From Brenneria roseae subsp. roseae (GTDB lineage Bacteria > Pseudomonadota > Gammaproteobacteria > Enterobacterales > Enterobacteriaceae): a stretch of 64,000 nt of DNA. Each line of letters starts with the position of its first letter. Position 1 is the first letter of the stretch. Positions 1 to 9,970 of the stretch are shown here, in pieces. The stretch is from assembly GCF_003115845.1 (NCBI RefSeq), contig NZ_KZ819027.1, forward strand, positions 121,202 through 185,201, given 5' to 3'. Under the pieces are notes generated by a model. That model did not search any database and was not told the origin of the DNA. It worked only from the letters and a program-made list of their open reading frames with translations. The position numbers were made by a program, and so were the translations under genes.

Positions 1-607
1 TTGCCACCGACTCCAGCCCGAAGCGCTGTCTCTGCCGCTCAAGTCGGCCGATATACGGCTGGCTGTCATGCACGTTGCCCGGCGTCACATGGGTATCCAT
101 GATGATGCCGTGTTTCCCGTCCACCGTGCGGTGGTCCAGATAGAAGAAGCCCTGCGGCTTGTTGTCCCGGTGCATGAAGCCGCTTTCCGGGCCGGTGGTG
201 CTGACCTTGGTGTTCTTAACGGCGGCTTCGCTTTCTGGCTTGCTTTTTACGGCGGGCAGCGGCTTTTTTTCGTGTTGCTTCCGGTCGGCCTCCACGGCGG
301 CGTTAAGCTGTTCCAGATACTCGCTCACCCCTTCCGGGCGCCGTTCGTTCACCGCCTTGCGTGGGTTGGCGTCGGCTTTCAGGTGCGTACTGTCGGTATA
401 CAGTACCCGGCCGTTGGCCATTCCGTTTGCCAGCGCCTGCTCGACGATATGGTCAAAAATCTGCTGGAAGACCTCGCTGTCGTTAAAGCGGCGGAGGCGG
501 TTCTGGCTGAGGGTGGAGGCGTCAGGCACTTTTTCGGTCAGGCCCATGCGCAGGAACCAGCGGTAGGCGACGTTGACCTGGATTTCTTTCGTAACCGCTC
601 GGCGAAC
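1..607 (-). pseudogene. IS1182-type transposase fragment
   Basis: The minus strand reads an open frame cut off by the window edge. It contains VNVAYRWFLRMGLTEKVPDA and later GIIMDTHVTPGNVHD, both typical of IS1182-family DDE transposases (from memory of the family). The frame meets a stop at 608-610, so the N-terminus is missing and no start is present. The fragment abuts an IS66 remnant, so it is one of several layered dead insertion sequences. It is not expected to be functional from what is visible. Confidence 0.75.
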
Positions 608-647
608 TCACATTGCGCCCTGAAGTAACATTATAGACTGGTCGGTA

Positions 648-861
648 TTAGCTAAAGCTATTTTCGGCGTAAGGCAACAGCTCGCTGATCCGGTTGTTGG
701 GCCAGGTAGGCAAGCGCGTTAATACGTCACGCAGCCAGATATAAGGATCGTGGCCGTTGAGTTTCGCGGTTTCCAGCAGACTCAGGATAGACGCCATCCT
801 TTGCCCGGCACGCAGCGACCCGGCAAAGAGCCAGTTCTTGCGGCCTACGGCCACCCCCCTC
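648..861 (-). pseudogene. IS66-family transposase C-terminal remnant
   Basis: The minus strand encodes about 70 residues including VGRKNWLFAGSLRAGQRMAS and LNGHDPYIWLRDVLTRLP. This is the conserved C-terminal tail of IS66-type transposases. The stop at 648 is natural, while the upstream side is interrupted exactly where the IS3-family element begins (862), so the IS3 element probably inserted into an already resident IS66 copy. The rest of the IS66 gene is not recognisable on the other side of the insertion. Confidence 0.8.
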
Positions 862-881
862 TGTCAGGATAGTTGTCACCC
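862..881 (+). repeat. IS3-family element, left inverted repeat
   Basis: TGTCAGGATAGTTGTCACCC matches the complement of 2461-2480 at 16 of 20 positions. The four mismatches cluster at positions 6-9. Confidence 0.8.
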
Positions 882-918
882 CCTATTGAAAATCTAAATG
901 GGGGCAATGGAGCCTGAT

Positions 919-1408
919 ATGAAACGTTATTCACCGGAACCTAAGGCCGCGGTATTGGTAAAATTATTGCCGCCTTACAAACATGACCGTCTCCTTGCTG
1001 GCTCAGCAGGAAGGAATTTCTGACGCAACCCTGTATAATTGGCGTAATCAGGCCAGACTGGAGGGGAAACCGGTGCCCGGAGCCAATAAAACCACTGAGC
1101 AATGGTCGAGCGAAGCCCGTTTTGCCGTCATTGTTGAAACCGCCACGCTCAGTGAGGCGGAATTAGGGGAATACTGTCGTCGCAAGGGACTCTATCCACA
1201 GCAAATAGCACAGTGGAAGCAGGCTTTTATCGAACAGAATAACGATAGCCCCTCGGATAAAGCGCAGTTAAAGCAACAGGCTAAAGAAAACAAGCAACTT
1301 AAACGTGAACTGGCGCGAAAAGAAAAAGCGCTGGCGGAGGCTGCCGCCTTGCTGGTACTGCGAAAAAAGCTCAACCGTTACTACGGGATGGAAGACGAGG
1401 ACGACTGA
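919..1408 (+). pseudogene. IS3-family OrfA, frameshifted
   Basis: The product is the DNA-binding half of an IS3-type transposase. It begins MKRYSPEPKAAVLVKLLPPY at 919, then the frame is lost near 981 and resumes as MTVSLLAQQEGISDATLYNW, a helix-turn-helix segment. It ends with an alpha-helical, Lys/Glu-rich leucine-zipper-like region (KENKQLKRELARKEKALAEA) usual for IS3 OrfA. An alternative start at 983 would remove the first helix. A single indel separates it from an intact gene. Confidence 0.78.
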
Positions 1409-1425
1409 CGCCCGTCCTCGAACGC

Positions 1426-2449
1426 GTGCAGTTTATCCAGTGGATAAGGGAGGCGATGAGCCAGGGGGCACGTCTGGCTCTGGCCTGCCGGGAAGTGAAT
1501 ATCAGCCTGAGAACCTGGAAGAGATGGCACGGGCAGGCCGAAGATCGGCGTCCCACCGCAGTACGTCCGACCCCGGGCAATAAACTGACGCTGGCGGAGG
1601 AACAGCAGGTACTGACCGTGTGTAACCAGCCGGAATACGCCAGCCTGCCCCCTGCGCAGATCGTGCCGCGTCTGGCGGACAATGGCGTCTATCTGGCGAG
1701 CGAATCAACGTTTTACCGGATACTTCGGCGCCATGGTCAGGTTCATCATCGCGGCCGCAGTCGGGCGCCGGTAACCATCAGTAAGCCGACCAGCTACCAT
1801 GCCGTCGCCCCCTGTCAGGTCTGGACCTGGGATGTGACATGGTGTGCGTCACGGGTACGAGGCCGTTATTTTTATCTGTATCTGATAGAAGATATTTTTA
1901 GCCGGAAAATCGTCGGTTATGAGGTTCATGAAGAGGGGAACGGTGAGCACGCTGCCGCGTTGCTGCACCGTGCCGTACTGCGTGAGCGATGCTACCGGCA
2001 ACCGCTGGTGTTGCACGCCGACAACGGTGGACCGATGAAGTCCCAAACGTTAAAGGCAAAACTGGAAGAGCTGAATATCACGGGTTCGCACAGTCGGCCT
2101 CGGGTCAGTAACGACAATCCGTTCGTGGAGTCATTGTTCAGAACGTTAAAATATGTGCCGGGCTGGCCGTCAGCCGGCTTCACGGGTCTATGAAGTCAGA
2201 CGGTGGGTTGAGCGCTTTAGCCGCTGGTATAACGAAGCGCATCGGCATAGCGGCATCGGTTATGTCACACCGGAACAGCGCCACTAGGGACAAGATATAA
2301 GTCTGCTGGCAAACAGAAAAGCGGTATATGAAGCGGCGAGGAAAGTCAGACCGGGTCGATGGTCAAGGCAATGTCGTCAATGGCAGCGTGAAGGCGTGGT
2401 GATGTTAAATCCGGATAAGCCACAAAACGCATCAGAAAAAGCAGCCTGA
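1426..2449 (+). pseudogene. IS3-family OrfB transposase, broken
   Basis: This is the catalytic rve-type half of the transposase. An HTH segment is followed by the DDE core: VWTWDVTW (first D), LHADNGGPMKS (second D) and NDNPFVESLFRTLK (E), all present. The frame is lost near 2187. Reading on in the next frame gives the expected YNEAHRHSGIGYVTPEQRH, then a stop at 2284-2286, then the usual C-terminal tail to 2449. The catalytic residues survive, but the protein cannot be made full length without recoding. Confidence 0.8.
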
Positions 2450-2460
2450 AAACTCATTAA

Positions 2461-2480
2461 GGGTGACAACTTCGTTGACA
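2461..2480 (+). repeat. IS3-family element, right inverted repeat
   Basis: GGGTGACAACTTCGTTGACA is the imperfect inverted partner of 862-881. It lies 11 bp after the OrfB stop, a normal position for an IS terminus. Confidence 0.8.
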
Positions 2481-3334
2481 GCTACCGGCATCACCACCTC
2501 AATAGACTGATATAACTCGCTATCTTTGATGGCGTGGGATTTAGCCGCCTTAGTGAATCATTTGGTTTTGAATACACGCATCAGGCCGACATCCTGTAAC
2601 CTTAACTATAGCACTAAGTGCTAGATTACTTTTTTTTCTGGCAGAGTCAAAGCGCTTGAAGTCTGCAAAACTTTGTCATGTTTTTAACCACGAACCCCTG
2701 CTGTCGATGACAGCCACTAATGTTTCCAGTATCGGGATGATATGAGTGACCTGTGAGAAACGCCTCCGGGTGGTCACACTGCCAAAGTCATAGGGAATGG
2801 AGCGTGGTCTGAGACTGACGCCTTCGGGCGACCACTTGATACCCTTGAAAGGAAGGGAGCGCGGTTAGAAGCGCGGTAAATCTGCTTAACTTCTACAAGC
2901 AGATGTCGTCAGGGCCGCTATGAGCGTGACGATGAAGGCCACTACTTTACTTCAAGCCCAATATTGCAGTGGGCTTCACTATACCCAGCCAGAGAGCGGC
3001 TTCCATACCGTAGGAGACTGGCCTGTAGCTGCAAATCGTTGTGGTGATTTCACTTCATAAGTGGCTTAAACAGCGCTTATCCTCGTAAGTTCACGTTATC
3101 GTGCAACTTAGACTTTACTCGTCTCAATGATTTGCGTCTGCGCGTGTGAACGTGCGCGCTGCTAAGCGCCTGCCTGCAACGTCTGCAACGTCTGCACCGG
3201 CGTCACTTTTTCTGTGTCAACGGATGAAAGTGACGCCGCAGTCTAAGACGCCATCAGCCCCAGAGACAAGCCACCTCAACCTAGGCGTCATGAATTCTGA
3301 CACACCCGTTTGTGCCGGACTGATCGCTTTTTTT
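2481..3334. other. Gene-free decayed region
   Basis: About 850 bp with no convincing coding frame in either direction. It contains short tandem copies of CTGCAACGT around 3173-3193. It also contains a perfect 11-bp inverted repeat, GGCGTCACTTT at 3199-3209 and its complement at 3227-3237, with a 17-nt loop. It lies between the IS3-type element and a phage-like segment and probably represents degraded mobile DNA. Confidence 0.5.
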
Positions 3335-3430
3335 TACAGGAGATTGAACCGATACCGAGGCAGGCCTAACGGCCTGAGAGGAAAACCTGCAACCGCAGGC
3401 GGCCGCACCGAGTGCATAACCGACACCTCC
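3335..3430 (+). ncRNA. Candidate phage C4-type antisense RNA
   Basis: The stretch has a purine-rich entry (ATTGAACCGATACCGAGG) followed by two small perfect hairpins, CAGGCC-taac-GGCCTG at 3361-3376 and CCTGC-aacc-GCAGG at 3386-3399, then GGCCGCACCGAGTGCATAACC. From memory this layout resembles the C4 antisense RNA of P1/P7-like phages and its many chromosomal relatives, which repress downstream icd/ant-type genes. A short ORF with a strong ribosome site follows at 3556. The family assignment is recalled, not searched, and the short ORFs overlapping this RNA are probably not proteins. Confidence 0.42.
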
Positions 3431-3555
3431 CAAGACCTCAACTACTGTCCGCTCTGGCGCACAGGTATCGTTCAAGGCAGTTCAATTCCGATTGTTTCTG
3501 CCCTTTCCCATGCACCAGAGAAAAGCATCAAGTTGAAATTATGGGGGGAAGTTAC

Positions 3556-3679
3556 ATGAGTAAATTAAGTCGTGAAATGACCACGCTGGCTGGACAAACT
3601 GGAAAAGGATGGCCTGATCGCCTTTGACGGGGAACGTATTACGCCGTTATCGCAACGAAATAAAGTGGAGGAACGGTGA
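3556..3679 (+). pseudogene. Small unidentified ORF, frameshifted
   Basis: It starts ATG with GGGGGGAAG a few bases upstream. The first frame gives MSKLSREMTTLA and then ends at 3627. A one-base shift in the middle restores LDKLEKDGLIAFDGERITPL down to a stop at 3677-3679, so the original product was about 40 residues. I do not recognise the family. Its place just after the C4-like RNA suggests a phage-derived gene under that RNA's control. Confidence 0.4.
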
Positions 3680-3697
3680 GGGATTGTTTTTATACCT

Positions 3698-3725
3698 AAT
3701 AGACTTCAAGATGCAGGGCAACCCC
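3698..3725. repeat. Dispersed short repeat, candidate copy
   Basis: The complement reads CCTGCATCTTGAAGTCTATT followed by AGGTA. Similar CCTGCxxCTxGAAxxxxxxxGGTA blocks occur near 16700-16728 and 59520-59545. They look like copies of a short intergenic repeat common in Pectobacterium/Serratia-type genomes (recalled, not searched). Confidence 0.35.
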
Positions 3726-3829
3726 CGCAGTAATGAAGCTGTGAATCAGTGGTTTTACCCTGCACCTTTATCTGCGGAAGGTATAAATAAACATCGGGCT
3801 TTTAGCTGGAAGCCTTCTGGGAATTGTCC

Positions 3830-4483
3830 TCAACGGCGAGATTCACCTAATATTTTGACGGCGAGGGTTGTCAGAACGCACCCCATAACCCAGCGTTGGA
3901 TTAACGAAAAGGACGGCCGTTTCGTGAGAAAATGCGCGATTGTTCCGGCAGATATGGCGATTACGGCATTGACTGAAACGCTAATGATTATCTGTGTCAT
4001 ACCGAGGGCTAACGACTGCGTTAAGACGCTGCCATGAGCGGGGTTGATAAACTGTGGTAATAACGATAAATACATCACGGCAATCTTTGGATTTAACAAA
4101 TTGGTAAGGAATCCCATAACGAACAGTTTCCGAGCGCTATCCTTCGGCAATACTTTAACCTGAAATGGTGACCTTCCGTTTGGACGTATTGCCTGCCATG
4201 CCAGCCATAAGAGATAAATAGCACCCGCGATCCGGATCGTATCGTAAGCATAAGGAACAGCCATCACTATCGCTGTTATACCAAATGCTGCACAGATCAT
4301 GTAAAACACAAAACCCAGCGCGACGCCTCCGAGCGAAATCAGTCCAGCAGCACGCCCTTGGCAAATAGAACGTGAAATAAGGTATATCATATTGGGCCCC
4401 GGCGTAAGCACCATCCCAAGAGCTATTAGCGAGAATGCAAAAAGGCTATTTATTTCAGGCACATACCCTCCAGTTAGCGACAA
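3830..4483 (-). CDS. LysE/RhtB-family amino-acid exporter
   Basis: A 217-residue inner-membrane protein of the LysE/RhtB family, predicted to export amino acids or related metabolites by proton antiport. It shows the family signature near the N-terminus (LTPGPNMIYLISRS), about six hydrophobic segments, and a central LTNLLNPKIAVMYLSLLPQF motif, with normal length. The substrate cannot be read from sequence. It is a single intact gene in otherwise decayed DNA, next to phage and integrase debris, so it may have arrived as island cargo. No operon partner is seen. Confidence 0.85.
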   Translation of the reverse strand: MSLTGGYVPEINSLFAFSLIALGMVLTPGPNMIYLISRSICQGRAAGLISLGGVALGFVFYMICAAFGITAIVMAVPYAYDTIRIAGAIYLLWLAWQAIRPNGRSPFQVKVLPKDSARKLFVMGFLTNLLNPKIAVMYLSLLPQFINPAHGSVLTQSLALGMTQIIISVSVNAVIAISAGTIAHFLTKRPSFSLIQRWVMGCVLTTLAVKILGESRR

Positions 4484-4634
4484 ACTCCATACCCGATTAA
4501 TTCGAAGATACTGGCCTTAATATATGAAAATTATCTGTTCAGGCTGACTTCAACATTCATTCACTGAGCATGATCTCCAGGCTGTACAAAATCAAGCAGT
4601 TTCAATGATCTTGGGTATAATTATTTACCCTGCC

Positions 4635-4850
4635 TTATCTCTTTTTCCTTCTTGGCTTTCGATCAAGCAATATTCCCGAATCATCAAAATAACGGCTGGG
4701 CCAGATTTCCGCAGGATGCACGTCCAGCGCCGTAGCCACAAGCCATTCCCCTTTCGTCCACGGACAGGAAAACACATTGGCGAGCGTTGATGAACTTAGG
4801 CCTGCCGGTTAGCGTCGGTGCTACATGTTCCAGCTTGCTATTTCTATACG
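4635..4850 (-). pseudogene. Degraded Nlp/SfsB-like regulator
   Basis: Minus-strand residues GLSSSTLANVFSCPWTKGEW and ALDVHPAEIWPSRYFDD match the Ner-like DNA-binding core of the small Nlp (SfsB) regulators. Upstream the frame hits a stop at the cgc-taa codons near 4805. A neighbouring frame carries AGTCSTDANRQ, the expected preceding helix, so one indel broke the gene. The natural stop is at 4635. The N-terminal end is unclear, and the upper limit given is approximate. Confidence 0.6.
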
Positions 4851-5009
4851 GTAGAAGACGGTCCGGCGGAAATGGTACTGGAGTATTATGAGCCGTAGGA
4901 AAAGCCACTCACATAAGAAAAATGAGCGCCAGCCCCTACCCAAAAAGGGGCTGGCGCGGAGCTTAATGCATACGCTTTCGATGCAGGATACGCCCCGTAT
5001 TTCTATCGA

Positions 5010-5171
5010 TTATGCTTTCTTCAGTCTGGCGATAAATTCCTGCACATCGGAGTGATTCACAACGCGTCCGGCATCAACATCGGTAAGACCTTGTAAAACG
5101 CTCTGGTGACGCTGTTCTTCCTTTTCAATCAGAGAAGTAAGCGCTATCGTTTGTTTTTCCGTTTTTTTCAT
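5010..5171 (-). CDS. Small antitoxin-like protein (ParD/RelB type)
   Basis: A 53-residue ORF starting MKKTEKQTIALTSLIEKEEQ, preceded by GGGGGGAGCG as ribosome site. The C-terminal motif LTDVDAGRVVNHSDVQEF resembles the conserved tail of short ParD/RelB-like antitoxins (VDAGRxxxHxxVQ). No toxin gene is adjacent: the neighbours are an integrase stub and non-coding DNA. It may be an orphan antitoxin left after the island collapsed. It could also be a chance-conserved fragment of a longer regulator. Confidence 0.5.
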   Translation of the reverse strand: MKKTEKQTIALTSLIEKEEQRHQSVLQGLTDVDAGRVVNHSDVQEFIARLKKA

Positions 5172-5188
5172 CGCTCCCCCCGAATGAC

Positions 5189-5355
5189 TCAGACATTTTT
5201 GAACTCATACGGCACCACATACTCTTCCCGGTTCGTATCCAGATAATCCGCCCACCATTGCAGCATTAGCCTGCGCTCATCCAGATGTTCCGCTTTATGG
5301 ATATAAGCCGCTCGCGAGGCTTGGCGGTACGGGCAACAACGTCGGTCAGCGCCAT
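5189..5355 (-). pseudogene. Integrase reduced to its two ends
   Basis: The minus strand begins MALTDVVARTAKP, the typical N-terminus of P4-type tyrosine integrases. It then jumps, out of frame, to SRAAYIHKAEHLDERRLMLQ and YLDTNREEYVVPYEFKNV-stop, the usual C-terminus. About 350 central residues, including the catalytic region, are absent. It lies downstream of the tRNA-Leu gene in the same orientation, as in integrated islands. A complex palindrome (TTGGGGGTCAAG and its partner GAGTTGACCCCCAA) sits directly upstream at 5358-5412. This is strong evidence for a former genomic island. Confidence 0.72.
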
Positions 5356-5575
5356 AATTTGGGGGTCAACTCATAATCGAAGTGAATTGACCCTCATCTT
5401 GACCCCCAAATCCTCTGGATGTCAATGGACGAAAAAAGACCACTGTGGATAAAACAGACAAAATTTCAGAAAGGATTGTGAAATTAAAATCGTTATTTTA
5501 CAGATAGATATGGACTTAACTGGACGACTATGGACATAAAAAAAGCCACCCTGAGGTGACTTGATTTTCATACGA

Positions 5576-5660
5576 TGGTGCCGAAGGCCGGACTCGAACC
5601 GGCACACCTTGCGGCGGTTGATTTTGAATCAACTGCGTCTACCGATTTCGCCACTTCGGC
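5576..5660 (-). tRNA. tRNA-Leu (anticodon CAA)
   Basis: An 85-nt gene with encoded CCA. It has a 7-bp acceptor stem GCCGAAG/CTTCGGC, an anticodon loop TTCAAAA giving CAA, a long variable arm (class II tRNA), and a T-arm GGTTCGAGTCC. The frequent use of such genes as integration sites fits the integrase stub just downstream. Confidence 0.97.
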
Positions 5661-5847
5661 ACTGAAGTAGTATGCGGAAAACGGGTGCATTATACCGTTT
5701 GCCGACTGGTGCGCAACTCTATTCCGCCCTGTGTCGGGTTAAGTGCTGAAAAAATCATCTTTGGCAAGATGTTAACATCATTTTAGAGGGCCAATGCACA
5801 TTGGCCCCGCGACCGACGCTCCCTAATCTTTGGTTACCTCTCGGCAT

Positions 5848-5885
5848 AAAAAAGGCGTTGCGCGGTTTCCCGGCAACGCCTTTTT
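5848..5885 (-). terminator. Terminator of lptFG (bidirectional hairpin)
   Basis: AAAAAGGCGTTGC pairs with GCAACGCCTTTTT around a 10-nt loop. T-runs on both sides allow it to act in either direction. It lies 18 bp after the lptG stop. Confidence 0.88.
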
Positions 5886-5903
5886 ACAAGATTTCAGGCC
5901 AGG

Positions 5904-6974
5904 CTAGCGACGTTTCAATAGCAACGCCACGCTGATAACCAGGAACACTGCGCTTGGCAAGATAGCCCCCAGAATCGGGGGAATGCCATATACCAGGCTC
6001 AGCGGTCGGAAGATTTCATTAAGCAGATAGAACAAGAAACCAAAGCTGATGCCAATTACGATCCGCGCACCAGCGGATACGCTACGCAACGGTCCAAAGA
6101 TGAAGGAAACCGCCATCAGCATCATCACGGCGACGGACACCGGTGAAAATATCTTGCTCCACATGTTGAGCTGGTAACGACTCGCTTCCTGACCGCTTTG
6201 TTTCAGGTAGTTGGCGTAATCGTGCAGTCCGCGAATCGAGAGCGAATCAGGCTCCAGCGCCACCACGCCCAGTTTGTCCGGCGTCAGGTTGGTTTTCCAT
6301 TCCCCGCTAAGCGTCTGGCTTCCGCCAATCTGCTTGCCGTCGCTCAGATCGGATTCATCAACCTGTGAGAGTTTCCAAACGCCGTTATCGAAGGTCGCCG
6401 ATGCCGCATAGCGTACAGACAACAGTTTGTTTTGCTGGTCGAAATGATAAATATTGACGCCGGAAAGTTCACCGTCGCCGACGACCCGTTCAATATAGAT
6501 AAAATCATTGCCATCTTTTGCCCACAGCCCGCCTTGTGTGGAGATCATCGAACCACCCGAGATCATCTGAGAACGGTAGTTGCGCGCCATCTGTTCACCC
6601 TGAGGGGAAACCCACTCACCAATCGCCATGGTGAGCAACACCAGCGGAATCGCGGTTTTCATTACGGCTCCGGCAATCTGCAATCGGGTGAAGCCTGAAG
6701 CCTGCATCACAACCAACTCACTGCGGGTCGCCAGCGTCCCCAACCCCAGCAAAGCGCCGAGCAGCGCGGCCATCGGAAAGAAGATTTCGATATCTTTTGG
6801 CACGCTGAGCAAAGTGTAAAGTCCGGCCCCCAACGCCGAATAGCTTCCCTGCCCAACCCTGCGCAACTGGTCGACAAACTTGATAATGCCGGATAGCGAT
6901 ACCAGCATGAACAGCGTCGTCATGATGGTATTGAAAATGGTTCTGCCGATATAGCGGTCTAATACACCAAACAT
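5904..6974 (-). CDS. lptG: LPS export permease LptG
   Basis: An inner-membrane subunit of the LptB2FG ABC transporter, which extracts lipopolysaccharide from the inner membrane and feeds it to the LptC-A-D bridge. It is 356 residues, the usual length. It starts MFGVLDRYIGRTIFNTIMTT, with an N-terminal cluster of three membrane helices, a periplasmic beta-jellyroll of roughly residues 130-260, and three C-terminal helices (MMLMAVSFIFGPLRSVSAGA region). The start overlaps the lptF stop by one base, so translation is probably coupled. Essential in E. coli. Confidence 0.96.
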   Translation of the reverse strand: MFGVLDRYIGRTIFNTIMTTLFMLVSLSGIIKFVDQLRRVGQGSYSALGAGLYTLLSVPKDIEIFFPMAALLGALLGLGTLATRSELVVMQASGFTRLQIAGAVMKTAIPLVLLTMAIGEWVSPQGEQMARNYRSQMISGGSMISTQGGLWAKDGNDFIYIERVVGDGELSGVNIYHFDQQNKLLSVRYAASATFDNGVWKLSQVDESDLSDGKQIGGSQTLSGEWKTNLTPDKLGVVALEPDSLSIRGLHDYANYLKQSGQEASRYQLNMWSKIFSPVSVAVMMLMAVSFIFGPLRSVSAGARIVIGISFGFLFYLLNEIFRPLSLVYGIPPILGAILPSAVFLVISVALLLKRR

Positions 6975-8089
6975 CAGGCCGTCCCTTGTGTTTTAAAAGA
7001 ACGAGTTTTAAAGCGAGAACGCGCTTTGCGCATTGGAACGCTGTCCCAGAGGTTGAGAACCACCGCGATACCGAAATACACCAGATTGGTCAGCCAGACC
7101 CAGAACATGGGATCGATTTTCCCTTTACTCGCATTGGAACGCAGCGAACTTTGCAGCAGAAAGAAAATCAGGTAGAGCAGCATGGCCGGCAGCATACTGA
7201 GTACCCGCCCTTGCCGTGGATTGACCGCACTGAGCGGCACCACCATGAGCGCCATGATGAGCACCGAAACAATCAGCGTCAATCGCCAGTGAAATTCGGC
7301 CCGTGCATCATTCTCGCTTGAATGCCACAAGGTCTGCATATCCATTTGCTGTACGTCTTTGTTGTTCAGCGTAACCGTTTGATGACCAATCACCGCCTGA
7401 TAGTTGGTGAAGTCGGTAATACGGAAGTCACGCAGTAATGCCGTTCCTTCATAGCGGGAGCCGTTATCCAGCGTCACCACCTGCGAACCTTCGCTATTCT
7501 GCGTGATATGACCACGATCGGCCACCACAACGGAAGGACGGGCATTGCCGCTTGTCCGCAGCTGCGCCAGAAAAACGTGTTCAAACTCCTGACCTTTTAC
7601 ATTACCAACAAACAGCACGGCATTACCGCCCTGAGCGGACTTAAACTGTCCTTCGACCAACGCGGCCATGCCGGGATTGGCTTTTGCTTCCGCCAGTACC
7701 ACTTCCTGATGCCGGGAAGACCAGGGGCTAAGCCACAGCACATTGATGGTCGCCATCACCGCCGTCAGCACCGCCAGTACCAGCGCCGCTTTTAACAGAA
7801 CGCTTTTACCCAGCCCACAGGCATGCATGACCGTAATCTCACTTTCTGCATACAGGCGGCCAAGCGACATCAATAATCCAAGAAACAGGCTTAATGGCAG
7901 AATAAGCTGCACCATCTCTGGCACTCCCAGCCCCAGCAGAGAGATAACCAAATTTGTCGGGATTTCGCCATCAACCGCAGCGCCCAGTATCCGCACTAAT
8001 TTCTGACAAAAGAAAATCAGTAACAGAATGAAAAGGATGGCCACTTGGCTTTTAAATGTTTCCCTTACCAGATATCGAATGATGATCAC
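6974..8089 (-). CDS. lptF: LPS export permease LptF
   Basis: The partner of LptG in the LPS-extracting ABC transporter. Its 371 residues align from memory with E. coli LptF along the whole length (MIIIRYLVRETFKSQVAILF at the start; LGLGVPEMVQLILPLSLFLG in the first membrane block; NPRQGRVLSMLPAMLLYLIF near the C-terminus). The middle third is the periplasmic jellyroll. It is the first gene of a two-gene operon divergent from pepA, as in E. coli. Confidence 0.96.
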   Translation of the reverse strand: MIIIRYLVRETFKSQVAILFILLLIFFCQKLVRILGAAVDGEIPTNLVISLLGLGVPEMVQLILPLSLFLGLLMSLGRLYAESEITVMHACGLGKSVLLKAALVLAVLTAVMATINVLWLSPWSSRHQEVVLAEAKANPGMAALVEGQFKSAQGGNAVLFVGNVKGQEFEHVFLAQLRTSGNARPSVVVADRGHITQNSEGSQVVTLDNGSRYEGTALLRDFRITDFTNYQAVIGHQTVTLNNKDVQQMDMQTLWHSSENDARAEFHWRLTLIVSVLIMALMVVPLSAVNPRQGRVLSMLPAMLLYLIFFLLQSSLRSNASKGKIDPMFWVWLTNLVYFGIAVVLNLWDSVPMRKARSRFKTRSFKTQGTA

Positions 8090-9883
<1,794 letters not shown>

Positions 9884-9892
9884 CGGCAGTCT

Positions 9893-9955
9893 GTCAGGCG
9901 CCATCATCTGCGCCTGACTCAATCAGCAATACCGGGCCGGACTTTCCGGCCTTTA
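9893..9955 (+). terminator. pepA-holC intergenic hairpins
   Basis: Two stems follow pepA. GTCAGGCGC pairs with GCGCCTGAC (9893-9918). GGCCGGA pairs with TCCGGCC (9935-9951) and is followed by only a short T-run. They may act as an inefficient terminator or protect the mRNA 3' end. Confidence 0.5.
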
Positions 9956-9970
9956 TCAATAGTGTAGATA

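Larger units (their letters stand above)
862..2480 (+). mobile_element. IS3-family insertion sequence, decayed
   Basis: A 1.6-kb element bounded by imperfect terminal inverted repeats and carrying two consecutive transposase frames in IS3 layout, OrfA then OrfB. Both frames are damaged: a frameshift near 981 in OrfA, and in OrfB a frameshift near 2187 plus a stop at 2284-2286. It is therefore probably immobile. The three bases on each side (ctc and gct) do not match, so no target duplication is visible, which suggests flank rearrangement after insertion. Confidence 0.82.

Noticed and set aside
862-2480. Target-site duplication of the IS3-type element
   Set aside because: The three bases on each side do not match (ctc and gct).
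3146-3559. 137-codon open frame over the C4-like region
   Set aside because: It spans hairpins and tandem repeats, has no ribosome site at the start and no recognisable family; better explained as RNA plus non-coding DNA.
3624-4037. Open frame antisense to the LysE-type gene
   Set aside because: It overlaps a well-supported coding gene in the opposite direction and has no ribosome site.
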